From Bagarius yarrelli (lineage: Eukaryota; Chordata; Actinopteri; Siluriformes; Sisoridae), in contig VCAZ01000125.1 in NCBI GenBank assembly GCA_005784505.1, positions 603,501 to 667,500 on the forward strand: a stretch of DNA of 64,000 nucleotides. The letters are read 5' to 3'. Each line of letters starts with the position of its first letter. The stretch's first letter is position 1. The position numbers and the translations under genes were made by a program. Under the pieces are notes generated by a model that was not told the origin of the DNA, made no database searches, and worked only from the letters and a program-made list of their open reading frames with translations. Below are positions 1 through 11,651 of this stretch, piece after piece.

Positions 1-587
1 AATCTGGTCTTCCAGAATTTTCCATCATGACGTGTTGGCGACAGGATGGTGCGCCTCTCAGGTGCAGCCAGCAGATGGCGAAATGTGCCCCAGATTTGGA
101 CATGTTAAAAGCGCCTACAGGACAGCGTTTCTTTGTCCGCTTAGATTTATGATACAAGGAGGGACATGGACAAAATTGAGTCAGATACAAAACCAAAGAC
201 AGCAAATAATAACAATATATGGTAATGGTCCATGTTTCATTAGATCTACAAAGCATAAGACAAAGCTGCCATGTGTCAAATATAGGGGTTTATTTCAAAT
301 GTTGTGAGATAAAGTAGTCAAAAATTCAATTTTAAGGATCTCAGTGTCGGATCTTTTGTCCCTGCTGAGATATCCAGATTATTCTGGTCATATACACTGC
401 AGTATAACGTCATTACCATGCAGTAAATATAATGTCTTTATAGTACAATTATAGTTGTGATCCAGGATCATATTTTACTTGGCAAAATCTTGTCCACTAT
501 AGTGCAATTCAGTTATCAATACAGTATATACATGTCCTTTACATGCCGTCCCATCCAGTTGTCCTTTGTGTCTTGTGTTTGTGTTAG

Positions 588-1016
588 TTTTGGGGGACAT
601 GGTAGTAGGCCAACCGTAGAAGGGTGGGCAGACAGATATCCCAGATGGGCAATTTCTGGGGTGGGGTTAGGGAGATAGATACTCTGTAAAATTCAATGAA
701 TTAAATGCTGGAATAGCAAAAATATTGTACTAATATTTCTGTAAAGACCGGATAATTACTTGCAGCTAATCAAAAACAGACAACAGTTTGGTTTTCTGTT
801 GTGATTGGTCAGGGCTTTCTTCATCCCTTTTTAAACTTTTATAAACAGAACTTAACTCAGACTGCTTTTATCAAATCACAAATGGTACAAAAGAAAATCA
901 TTCAACTTTTTCAAAATTTGTATACTGCGGTCTTTACCAAATTTTGATTGGGTGGGGCAAGACCGACGTTTGGGTGGGCGTGACCCACCACTGGCCATGC
1001 CTAAAGCCGACCCTGT
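588..1016. mobile_element. hAT-like non-autonomous element
   Basis: The right end, read on the minus strand, starts CAGGGTCGGCTTTAGGCATG, a hAT-type terminus. The left part (609-733) matches, in inverted orientation, the copy at 4,045-4,163. Exact left end not determined. A SINE begins directly after its right end. Confidence 0.55.
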
Positions 1017-1199
1017 GTGGTAGCTCAGTGGTTAAGGTGTTGAACTATGAATTGGAAGATCAATGAATTTTGATTTCCAGCACCACCAAGTTACCACTGC
1101 TGGAACCCAATTGCTCACTTGTATAAAAAAGATCAATATAACTGGCTCCGGATGAGGGTGTCAGCCAAATGCTGTGAATGTAAATAAAATGTAAATGTC
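1014..1199 (+). mobile_element. tRNA-derived SINE, family A
   Basis: Starts 'GTGGTAGCTCAGTGGTTAAG', has 'AGCACCACCAAGTTACCACT', and ends 'AAATGCTGTGAATGTAAAT'. The B-box is diverged. Confidence 0.75.
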
Positions 1200-1339
1200 C
1201 TGCCTTGTTTAGTCCTTGTCTATTAAAAGTGCACTTTTGGTTTGCTCTAAACCAGAAACCATTTCCCTGAATGCTTAGGCATACTTAGCCGATAAATAAT
1301 CGATTGTAATTGTAATTGATACTGGTAGACAGACCCTCT

Positions 1340-1380
1340 CATTTACAGCATTTGGCAGATGCACTTATCCAGCTCAATGA
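1340..1380 (-). mobile_element. SINE family A tail fragment
   Basis: 'TACAGCATTTGGCAGATGCA' followed by 'CTTATCCAGCTCAA' is the inverted 3' tail of family A. Confidence 0.6.
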
Positions 1381-2044
1381 ACCAAAATGTCTTGAATACA
1401 TCAATATTGGTTTACCAGTAAAATTACCACAAGTTTTAATCACCTGTCTTCCTGTCATCCAGTTACTCATGGAAATCTAGGAAAAGTTCATACCACGTAG
1501 ATGCCAGAGCAGAAAAGACTTTATGCTTAGCATCCTTGTATCCTCGGAGGCTGTGCACCAATGGATTTCTATATACTGAGGAATAAATTGGTATGTATTT
1601 TCTAGCTTACTTATTTCTTAACCAATCAATACATGATTCATGACATTCTAGAACTTGCATTTTCCTACAAAAAAACCCTGCCAATGTGGAAATGTTTAGA
1701 AAGAGTGATTGTGGCATATTTCTTTGAATCGTAGGAAGGGAAGATGACGTACAATGGTGTAGTAAAAAAATTTTTGATCTAATAGTACACTTTAGATATT
1801 TTTTGAGGTACAATAGATCTGGACTAGCAGATAAAAAAATGCATACTAAATACTTCACATAAAATAACCTTAATAATATCACCAAAAGTATCAAGTACAT
1901 TTGGGTAACATATGTTCTGAAAATAAATCATAGCAGTAGTAATTCAGCTACTAGTTCGACCGGCTCTGCAACTGGAAACTGGTTACACCAAGCTGATTTT
2001 TTTTTTTTTAAATGAAGGCAAAATGCATAGGCTCCCAACAGGTG

Positions 2045-2085
2045 TACAGACAGACAGACAGACAGATAGATAGATAGATAGACAG
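2045..2085. repeat. (ACAG)n(ATAG)n microsatellite
   Basis: About 10 tetranucleotide units directly before a SINE. Confidence 0.9.
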
Positions 2086-2095
2086 TGGTGGCCGG

Positions 2096-2278
2096 TCAAT
2101 GGGAAGTGGTAGCGCTGTGATTAAGGTGTTGGACTGATACCCGAAAGACCGGGGAGTGATTCCGCTGGGCCCCTGAGCAAGGCCCTTAACCCCCCAATAG
2201 CTAGTTGTATAAAATAAATATAGCTGTATAAGGGCGTCTGCCAAAAGCCGTAAATGTTAATATAAAATGTAAATGTCA
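2096..2278 (+). mobile_element. tRNA-derived SINE, family A
   Basis: 'AGTGGTAGCGCTGTGATTAA', 'GGGCCCCTGAGCAAGGCCCT' and 'AGGGCGTCTGCCAAAAGC' are present. It lies just after an ACAG/ATAG microsatellite. Confidence 0.78.
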
Positions 2279-4044
2279 ATAGAAGGTGCTGGGGTGCTGC
2301 CTAGTCGAGAAGAAATTAAATATATATCGCACAATAATAACAAAATAAAACCATTTAATATTTACCATTCCACTGTTAGTTACATTTTTTTTTCTTTAAA
2401 AAAATGCGATTTGAGGGTGACTCCAAATTCTTTGCAGTGGGCATCACTTTGTGCCCAGAATCTTCTCACTTTGGTTTTCATCAAATCAATAGTTTTTATA
2501 TTTTTGGCCTCATTTGATTGGATCTTTTTCAACTAGCCTTATTCTCCAGCCTCAATCCATGCCTTATCTTTTTCCCTTTTTTGGCTCCCTCTAGTGGACA
2601 AGTATTACAGCTTTCATCTCTGAAACAGATATAATTGGCTGAATTATATTAACGCTGCACTGGATTACGTAAGTACTGATGATGCATTCTTTATCAGCTG
2701 ACTTTACAATTTTTAATAAGTAAAATAAGTAAAAAAAAAAAAAATAAGGAAAAATTGTTTTTAGCTTGTTTGAACAGCCTAACATTTTTTTTTAGCATCA
2801 GCCGCTATTGCAGGCGGGTCCTGCTTAAGCTACTACAGTCCATAAATAAATTTAGAAATACACAGAATCACTAAAAGTACTCCATTTTATAGAAGAAGCC
2901 CTTTATCTGAGTGAAATGGTGGAATGGTGCTGATGGAGTGAGGACAGAGGCAAACAGTAAAAGTGATGAAACACAGAAGAAATCGTAGTGTAGAGAGGCT
3001 GCCTGTACCTGCGTCAAACACACACAAACATACACACTGCTTTCAGGGAGAACAGGGAATAACGCACCTTATAGAAACAAACCGGTGAGACGAATACAGG
3101 TCATGGCTGCTATTAGAAGCCCTGTAGACATCACTGAAAATCCTCACTAAACATCCTCATTCCATGCATTAGCTAGGACATTTTGATTTTTTAATTTGAA
3201 TTTTTGTAAAGTTTTCTATTCCTCCATTGCCCTTAGATGCAGCCTCTAATGTTGTGAAAGATGGAATGCATTTGTACGCTGCTTTAACAAGGATGGTAAG
3301 CATTTTCATCATAAACATAACCCAGGGCTCATCAATACAACTGCACAGCGAATGCTCGTTTACAGATTATTTATATAATTATTTGATTTAAATGTGCATT
3401 TATTCAGATTGTACATGTAACATTCCCTTTCCACACCATACCCCGTTTCACAATATGACTGATTTAGCCAAAACAAAGAAAAACAGTGTTATAGATTCTG
3501 CTCTTTTTCTATTAACTTTAATTTGTATTGCATTTCTGCTCAACTGGATGTGATTTAAGTCATGCCTTTTTTTCTCCCTAGTGGACAACCTTAGTATTAC
3601 AGCCCTCATCTCTGAATCTAATATAATTCAGGTCCGGCTGTATGGAAACATTTGCTTCCAAATGCAATGCATCGATGTTTGGTGCCTTAAACAGTGACCC
3701 TAATGTGGCCAGTCGTGTCATAAACAATTCTGACTCCCTCCCTTAAAAAAAACCCTAAAACTAAAAAAACAAATATGAAAAACTAAAAAATTATCTATGT
3801 TTCATATCTATGTACTAGTTTCACTAATGTTTTTCAATGTTTACACAATTTCTCTATTTAAAATATTACTGGAATTTTTTATTGGCCCAAAAAGATTATT
3901 ATATTTCCTGAATTTGTGCTTATTAGTCCAGTTATTAGCCATACTAAACGTTAGAAAATAATCCTTAGGTCAACATTTTAAAAACATAATTAGATTAATG
4001 CTTATATTGACTTAATATAGTCTTCTTCACAAAGCAAGAATAAT

Positions 4045-4163
4045 TATCATAATATTTTTGCTATTCCATCATTTAAATCTCCTCAATCCCACCCCTAAAA
4101 ATTGCCCACCTGGGATATCTGTCTGCCCACCCTTCTACGGTTGGCAAGAACCGGGCCTGGCTG
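4045..4163. mobile_element. fragment of the same hAT-like element, inverted
   Basis: The minus strand reads 'GCCAACCGTAGAAGGGTGGG' and continues through 'CAGACAGATATCCCAG', near-identical to the plus strand at 615-650. Its terminus on the minus strand begins CAGGCCCGGTTC. Confidence 0.6.
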
Positions 4164-5460
4164 AATTATTTTAATTAAGTAAGTACTGATAATGAACCCA
4201 CATTGAACTGAAACTCACTGATTCCATATATATATATATAGTTATTGCATTCTTTAACAGCTGACTTCACAATTTGACAAACAGTTGAATTTTTCTTTAA
4301 TTCAGATTGTACATATTGTAACGTTCCCTTTTCACACAATACACCCCATTGTATAGAGTGTACGCCTGATTTAGCCAAAACAAATAGAACCAATCTTATA
4401 GGATTCTGTTCTTCTTTTCTATTAACTTCAGGTTCTATTGCATCATTCTCTTTGTCTGGACCCAGAACACCGAGGTGATGATAGGTCACAGTACAATACT
4501 GTCTTTCTTTCTTAAATCTGATAAAGGAACAGACAGTCAGAAAGGTCCTCGCATGGCCAGTGAGAGAAGAGTTTACTTCTTATAGGTCTTTTCAGCCTTT
4601 TGAGACTGTGCACCATGTCAAATATTGATTTTATTGTTAAAACGTTTTAATTAACTTACTTTCAGTGTTCCGGACGTGTCAGTGTGGATAGTACCCTGTA
4701 ACCCAATAGTGGAAAAGCACAGACTAGAGCTGAGATGAATAAAACTGAGCATTGAGGCCGTCAGAGAAACATGTAAGAGATGGCAAGGAAAGGAAAATGG
4801 CAAGAGAAAAGACGAAACATATTGACACATAATCGGGGAGAAAAACAGAATGTTTTTGTGTCAAAATTATTCAACTAGCCGTCAAAGGTGAAGCTTCGGA
4901 ATTTCAGACTTGTTTTACACAGCGCAGAACCATGAAACCCGTTACATTTGAACACATCAGAACAGAAGAGTGTGATGTCTGAGCTTGTGTTCAGCAGAAT
5001 CAATAAAAGAAACACTGTAAAAAGAAATGGAAAATACAATGAACAAAATACAATCGCTACAACCTCAATCTCATTAATATAAATGGAGTTTTTGTGTTGC
5101 TTTTCTGTATAGGAGTAAATTTACTCGGCTTAGGATGAGTCAACAGGGCAGACCGACTCCATTAAAAGCTTTAGAAATGAATTCATTTATAGAGAAGTGG
5201 CTCTTTTATTTAAGCCAGTGTAAAGGACTGAGGTTTCGTGTGTTTGAGCTCGAGACAACTTTTAGCAAAAAACATAATTGAAACAGCAGGTTATTGTTGG
5301 AGAGTGCAGCAGAGTGCTAATTTATCTTACAGCGAGATCCTAACCGATCAACCTGCGGCGGGATAGATGTGTTCTGAAACACGCCACACTGAAACACTTT
5401 GAGACAGATGTTAGATGATGCAGGGAGATGAAATAGAAAAAAATCGTTCTTCTTCATTAC

Positions 5461-5644
5461 GTTACATTCTACAGCATTTGGCAGACGCCTTTATTCAGAG
5501 CAACTTACATTCATCTCATTTTATACAACTGAGAAATTAAGGGGTTCAGGGGCCCAGCATTGATAACCTGGTGGTGCTGGGAAACGAACCCTGATCTTCC
5601 AATTAGCAGTCCAACACTTTGACCACTGTGCTATCACCTCCCAT
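5461..5644 (-). mobile_element. tRNA-derived SINE, family A
   Basis: 'CAGCATTTGGCAGACGCC' tail, 'TGGTGGTGCTGGGAAACGAA' (B-box region) and 'TTTGACCACTGTGCTATCAC' head, all inverted. Confidence 0.8.
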
Positions 5645-5730
5645 AGTATAAGTATTACTCTTCATAGTATAAGGGCCACCTTAATTTTTCTTTCTTTATT
5701 GAATATTTTTTTATCTTTTTCTTTTTCCAT

Positions 5731-5911
5731 GTTTACATTTACATTTCTGTCTTTAGCAGATGCTTTAATCCAGAAATTGACTTACATTTATATCTTTTAT
5801 ACAACTAGGCAGTTGGGGGTTAAGTGTCTTGCTTACGCACCCAACAGTGGCAGCTTAGTGGGGCTGGGAATCGAACCCTGATCTTCCAATTAGCAGTCTA
5901 ACAACTTAACT
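5731..5911 (-). mobile_element. tRNA-derived SINE, family A
   Basis: Second inverted copy 90 bp after the previous one: 'TTAGCAGATGCTTTAATCCA', 'GGGGCTGGGAATCGAACCCT'. The head is truncated after 'CAGTCTAACAACTTAAC'. Confidence 0.78.
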
Positions 5912-6179
5912 TTAAATTCAATTTTAGATTATTACAGATATACATACAGACAAATAAGCATTATTTTTCACAGGATGTACAGTTTATAACCAGATTAAAG
6001 ATTACAGATAAGAAACTTTGTGGTTTCTTTGCACTGAACAAAAAATAATCACTACCTTAATAAATATAGTAATTTTAACTTGAAAGCCAGCCTTTGTTGT
6101 TAAATACTGTGGATACCACTCACATCTTCACAGCGTCAGGGTTTCCACAGTCAGGTCCTGAGTTTAGGCTACTTATCTA

Positions 6180-6415
6180 TGTGGGGTTTTCCAATTTCCC
6201 CCAGCATCCATGTAGGTTTCTTCTGGGTTCTCTGGTTTCATCCCACTATTAAATCAGTGGAAAGGGGTACACCAGGTTACTCACTGTTTCTCTGGTGCCC
6301 TGTAATGGACAGACATTCTATTTAGAGTGTATTCCTAAGTTTACCCAGGATAGACACTGTATCCGCATAGACCAGGACGACGCAGTTACTGTAAATGAAG
6401 GTTGGATTACAAAAC
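6180..6415 (+). mobile_element. decayed SINE-like repeat
   Basis: 'GTGCCCTGTAATGGACAGAC' and 'GTGTATTCCTAAGTTTACCC' followed by 'CAGTTACTGTAAATGAA' resemble the body of a widespread fish SINE. No clear promoter boxes remain. Confidence 0.5.
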
Positions 6416-7415
6416 ATATAGCATCATTGCACAGTGACTGAAAGGATAAACCGAGAAACAGAGGCACTGCTTAAGGTACGAATGTTAAGAACCAAGAGAA
6501 AGTGTGTATGATTCTTCACTGACAGCCTGAGCTGCTCTTTCACCTCTGGGCTGAAAATGACACTGTAGCTTCACTGCACATTATCTAATTTTAGCGGTGT
6601 TCTGCCTGAGGTCACGCGGCACTTCTACACACCTTTATGTGTTTATTCATCCAGATCTGCCGGAAATAAAGCAAACTGACATAGCTTAGAGGAGTAAAAG
6701 ATTCGTGAAGAAAATGGTAGTTTGCAGTTTAGCTACACACGGAATAAGAGCTACGCTGTGTTGTTAAGCAGAATGCTGTAATGGCGTATCTTAGAGAATC
6801 ACAAACGTTTACGTTTTTGGGAAAGATACAAGTCCTAATCCTGAATTAGCTTTATTAGAATGCTTCGTATATTAGCATTGTCACATTCTGGCCAAGAGGG
6901 TGATTTTGTTGGATTGGAAGTCAACTCTACCACCCAGATTCATTTATCTTTTTAAGGGATTTACATTGTCTTGGCAGTTATGTAAAAGTTACTTTCAATG
7001 CCTTACATTTTGTTTGTGTCTTTGTGTCACGAGTCGTAAGATGAATAAAAACCCTACAACATAAAACTAAAATAACACAACCAGACATGACCAAAATAAA
7101 TCAATGGAAACATGACACATAGACAGGGGAATCACAAACAAGACATAAACAAACCTTGATCACACTAGATGAACACAGTAATATTCCCTATTGCCCTCTG
7201 GTGGCCCAGCAGGGCAATGCACCTGGCAAGCCTGACAGAGTCCAGATACTGTTTAAAATATTTATCTGGAGTATATATGGAGTATCTGGTGCACGTTTAC
7301 GTGGGTGGGAAATTTTATTATTTTATTTATTTATTTTTGTTTTGTTGGTTTTTTTGGGGGGGCTATTTTATATCATACATTTTGTTTTTATGATTTGTGC
7401 TTATTGAAAAAACTG

Positions 7416-7417
7416 TT

Positions 7418-7507
<90 letters not shown>
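7416..7507. repeat. (TA)n microsatellite
   Basis: About 45 TA units with one interruption at 7,431. Confidence 0.95.
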
Positions 7508-7513
<6 letters not shown>

Positions 7514-7560
7514 TGTTTTTAAGGACCCGATATAACATGTTCTGATGTGATTTTGAAATA

Positions 7561-7650
7561 AACTATATTCCCAAAAGTTTGTGGACACCTGACAATCACA
7601 ACCATATTTAATGTCAAGCCTATGGTGGGTGAAGAGTTCTTATACAAGAA
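7561..7650 (+). mobile_element. Tc1/mariner-type terminal fragment
   Basis: 'ACTATATTCCCAAAAGTTTG' followed by 'TGGACACCTGACAATCAC' is the same terminal repeat as the element at 17,249. It follows the large TA microsatellite directly. Confidence 0.6.
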
Positions 7651-8224
7651 TTATAACAGCCCAGACCCAGACCCTGTCATGACCAGCCCAATCTTCAGAC
7701 CTGAATTCAATGGGAAAAAACCTGGAAATGTCTTTTAAAGGAAGATGGGTGGTCTCAAGTCATTGAACAAAGTGGAGCTGCTTAAATATTTGCACAAGAA
7801 GTAGCATCAATTCACCCAACAGAATTCAATGTCATCAAGTGTGAAAGACTGGATTAGAACACGACAATCGGCTTGAAAGCTGTGATTGGAAATTAAGATT
7901 ATTTTACCAAGATTATGTTTTTATTTTGTGAGATTTGGAAAAAAAATGCTTATTTGAAAGAAGAAATCTTATCTTGTCAAAAGAATGACACAAATACACC
8001 TATAAACTGTAAAACGGAAGAGAGGAATCGTGACAGATCATAGATCAGGGAAGAAAACAGAAATATTCATGAGCAGAATAAAGTTCTGTCAGTATATGTC
8101 AGGATGAGTTGTTATGTGATTTGCTCGTGGCCTCTGTTGGTCAGACACTGCTCAGTTAGCAAGAAGGGACAACCACAGCAGACAAAATTATCCATTGTCC
8201 CTGACAGCTAGAGCAGGGTGCAGG

Positions 8225-8226
<2 letters not shown>

Positions 8227-8257
<31 letters not shown>
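8227..8257. repeat. (CT)n microsatellite
   Basis: About 15 CT units. Confidence 0.95.
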
Positions 8258-8261
<4 letters not shown>

Positions 8262-8361
8262 TCTGTCCCTGACTCCCTGACTCTCTCTCACACACAAAAG
8301 TAAACTGTCACAACTTATTCATGTGTACAGTGACACTTAAATATGCATGTAATTACAGGTA

Positions 8362-9490
8362 CAGTATCTCCAAAAAGTAGGTACACCCCTCTAATTTTAG
8401 CAAACATTTTAGTGTATATTCCTAAAGAACAATACTATAGAAATTAAACTTGAATATATTTTAGAGGAGTCAATGTGCAGCTTGTATAACTGTATAGATT
8501 TACTGTCCTCTTAAAATAACTCAACATACAGCCATTCAAGTCGAAATAGCTGGAAACAAAAGTGAGTGCACCCTAAGTGAGTGCACCCTATGTGGGTGCA
8601 CCCTAAGCTGTGCGTCAGTTAACTGTGCAAAGGTACATGTCCTATTCTTCATGTTCATGTGTTTGTCAGATTATTAGGACCATACAAATGTGTGTTTCTC
8701 ATATCAGAGCATTTAAAATGTGGTGCTTTGAGTACAATACACTCCTACTGACCACTGGATGATCAACATGGCACCTCATAGCAAAGAAGATTCGAAAGAT
8801 GATTTGAGAAATACAATTGTTACTCTCTACAAAGAAGATCTGAAACACCCTGAAACTGAGTTACAGTACAGTGGTAAAGTGGCCAGGGTCATACAGAGGT
8901 TTACCTAGACAGGTTCCACTCAGAACAGGCCTCGCAAGGGTCGATCAAAGGAGTTGAGTCCTTGTGTGTCAGGTGGAGAAGCTGTTTTAAAAAAAACAGA
9001 CGCATGAGTGCTGCCAGCATTGCTTTAGACCACCAAGATGACAGCTGCCTTGTTGAGGAAGCTGAAGGTGATAAAGTGGCCAAGTGAACCCTATTGAGCA
9101 GGAAGGTGGTGAAGAGCCATGTGTCTAACATCCAGCAGCTCTGTGATATCATTATAAAGGAGTGGAAGAGGATCCCAGCAACAACATGTGCAGCTCTGGT
9201 GAATTCCATGCCCAGGAGTATTAAAGCAGTGCTAGATAACAATGCTGCTCACACAAAATATTGACACTTTGGACAGTTTTAACATGTTCACTTAGGGTGT
9301 ACTCAATATTGTTTCCAGCTATTTTGACATTATTGTCTGTATGTTGAGTTATATTTAGAGGACAGTAAATCTATACTTTTACACAAGCTGCACATTGACC
9401 ATGTTTCTTTTCTATAGTATTGTTCTTTGAGAATATAAACTAAAATGTGTGCTATAATTAGAGGGGTGTACTTACTTTTGTGAGCTACTG
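8362..9490 (+). mobile_element. Tc1-like DNA transposon, internally deleted, both ends present
   Basis: The ends read CAGTATCTCCAAAAAGTAG.. and ..CTTTTGTGAGCTACTG, forming terminal inverted repeats, and each is flanked by TA, the Tc1/mariner target duplication. The element is 1,129 bp; full-length fish copies are about 1.6 kb. The first part of a transposase frame runs left to right from ATG at 8,768 ('MAPHSKEDSKDDL...') and is broken by an in-frame stop soon after 'VIQRF'. The catalytic middle (DDE region) appears deleted, and the sequence resumes near the 3' end. A small 15-bp tandem triplication ('GTGAGTGCACCCTA') lies at 8,563-8,607. Confidence 0.88.
8768..9240 (+). pseudogene. Tc1-like transposase remnant
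   Basis: Starts at an ATG in the context expected for a Tc1-like transposase, with an N-terminal helix-turn-helix-like part. It reaches a stop at about 8,907, continues as recognisable transposase ('RPRKGRSKELS', the A/T-hook-like linker) in the same region, then frameshifts. The DDE catalytic core is missing. It cannot encode an active enzyme. Confidence 0.7.
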
Positions 9491-10249
9491 TATCTTACAC
9501 AGAAGTAAGTACGTAACTACATAATTCAGATAGATTTTTGTTTTATTTATAACAACTAGGTTAAACTCTTGAGTCGTTTATTTTCAGAAGGGGTTGATTC
9601 ATTTCTTCCACCTCCACAGGTACTCGGGCCTGGTAGACACTCCACAAAATCACATAATAATCTCGACTGAAAGGACACTTCAATTTATCCATTTTAGAAC
9701 GAGTCACTGTTGTTGCTTTTTTGTCTGATGACCTTAAAGTAGGCTGACCATATATTTTCTTTTTGGACCAAAAAAGACGTCCGGTCAGGATTTCAAAATC
9801 ACCCCAAATGTCCAGAATTCACCTTATGTTTTTTTTTAGAGTGACCATTCATTTCCAGCAGGTCCCACCTTTCACATGCCCCCGTACTCAGTTGTTCACA
9901 AAGTGGTAGGCGGCATTTTGTCCTTGCTTGTAAATGACAGCCTTTGAAATCCTCCTTTTATACCCAATTATGACGCTCACATGTTTCCAGTGAACTTGCT
10001 CACCTGTGGAATGTCCCAAACAGAGGGTTTTTTTTCCCCACTTTCCCAGTCGAAAGTGAATTAAGGTTCACACGTGCACAAGTGAATTTTTTAAAACACG
10101 CTCAAGTTGATCAGACTGAACATCAGTTTGTATATCTTGTCTTTGTGGTGTTTTCAATTGAATATGAGACAACAAAGATTTAAAGGTCATTGTGTTTTGT
10201 TCTTATTTACAGTTTAACATAACGTCCCAACTTAACTGGAGTTGGGATT

Positions 10250-10273
10250 TGTATTATTATTATTATTATTATA
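10250..10273. repeat. (ATT)n microsatellite
   Basis: About 8 ATT units. Confidence 0.9.
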
Positions 10274-10943
10274 ACCTGTTTCTCTATTTCCTAAAACATC
10301 TGTTTGCACTGCTGTTTTGCACTCGATAGTCTCATTGCACACACAGTATCTTCTGCTGTATATATAGTGATATTTTATTTTATTTTATAGTGCATTTATC
10401 TTTTGTGTAAATTAGATGTTGATTTTTTTCACTACAACAATAAATATAAAAAAAGGCTTTTTTGTGTAGCGTTGTAAATATACAGCATCCTTACCAAGCT
10501 CTGCTTAACTTCAAGATGATGATAACCATCTCTTCCTGTGTTAATACCTGTGTTCAGTCTTGCATGATGAACAACATGTAGAATGAAGACCCTCGCCTTA
10601 ATACTCCTCTTCACCACCTGGACCCCGGGACATCAGTCAGATCCAAATGAGAATGTCGCACCTCATTCCCACCTTTAATCAGCCGCCACCTGACACATTA
10701 TTCCGGCTCTCCTCAGGGCACATAGGGGCACAGTGGACACATTGAGATAAAAATGCTTCATGGATCATTATACTGTAACATTACAGACCCCTACGCACGC
10801 ATGGTAGCGTGTGTAAGATTCCTCATGGTGTACGCACACTTTTTTCAATAAAATTACCACAGAACGTCTGCCCTTTTCAGCTGCATCAGCTCGCAATAAT
10901 CAGACAAATCATAAACAAGTGTCAAAACACTGCACTGAATGCT

Positions 10944-10949
10944 TTTATT
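10944..10949 (-). promoter_or_regulatory. candidate polyadenylation signal AATAAA
   Basis: On the minus strand the sequence reads GCAATAAAAGCATTC, followed within 20-40 bases by 'GTGTTTTGACACTTGTTT', a T/G-rich stretch as expected downstream of a cleavage site. It has the right strand for igsf3. The motif is frequent by chance in AT-rich DNA, so the support is modest. Confidence 0.3.
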
Positions 10950-11008
10950 GCAGTAAATTGACAGAATAGTGCCTTTTCATGATAGCAACTGCTACAGTTC
11001 ATTAAAAT

Positions 11009-11072
11009 AATTATTATATATATATATATATTATATATATATATGTGTGTGTGTGTGTATGTATATATATAT
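11009..11072. repeat. (TA)n/(GT)n microsatellite
   Basis: TA runs with a central GT block, just inside the candidate 3' UTR. Confidence 0.9.
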
Positions 11073-11174
11073 AAACTACCAAAACGCATAAACACAAAGC
11101 ATAAAAAGGCTAAGATTCTCCTTTTTTTTTTTTTTTCCACATCAGTGCACTATTTGTGTAATTCTAAAAAAAAA

Positions 11175-11220
11175 AATAACAATAATAATAATAATAATAA
11201 TAATATTAATAATAATAAAA
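11175..11220. repeat. (AAT)n microsatellite
   Basis: About 14 AAT units. Confidence 0.92.
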
Positions 11221-11475
11221 ACACAGCACTTGAAAAAGCATCACTGCTTGAATTGAACACATCACCACAATTAATAATTTTTCCACAGCTAATCTGGAGT
11301 CAGTACACAGCCATGACATGCAGCCCTCAGAACACACATCTACAACACTGTGAGGGTGTTATGGGTCTGCTAGTTATGCTGAACTACAAAAACACTAGTT
11401 TAGAGGAAAATCTGCAACTGCAACGTCGCACAGCGCTGCCACGTCCTCCATCTCCTGCGCCAACGATCGATACGT

Positions 11476-11651
11476 GTAGATTACGTTTACTTTTCTGGTA
11501 CCCTTATCCAAAGCGACTTCCATTCATCTTGTCTTTTGTCCGAGTGAGCAGTTTAAAATGTTAAGGGCCTTGCTTAAGGGGCCCAGCAATGGCAGCTTGG
11601 TGGTGCTGGGAATTGGACCACAACACTTTAACCACTGAGCCATGGCTTCCA
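11476..11651 (-). mobile_element. tRNA-derived SINE, family A
   Basis: 'CCCTTATCCAAAGCGACTTC', 'GGCAGCTTGGTGGTGCTGGG' and 'TTTAACCACTGAGCCATGGC', inverted. It lies in the candidate 3' UTR in the same orientation as igsf3. Confidence 0.78.

Larger units (their letters stand above)
1..10919. other. repeat-rich flank downstream of igsf3, no gene seen
   Basis: Apart from the repeats listed separately, this interval holds no reading frame with a recognisable domain or splice context. The stretches 1-580, 1,390-2,040, 2,280-4,040, 4,170-5,450, 6,420-7,150 and 9,500-10,900 show nothing I can name. Confidence 0.6.

Noticed and set aside
2096..2278. Possible tRNA gene from A-box and B-box-like sequence
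   Set aside because: The boxes belong to a tRNA-derived SINE with its typical body and tail. No cloverleaf anticodon arm is intact, and the same sequence recurs many times in the window.
9736..9840. 'GGCTGACCATATATTTTCTT' stretch resembling a repeat terminus
   Set aside because: Only one end-like motif was seen. Without a partner end or second copy I did not list it as an element.
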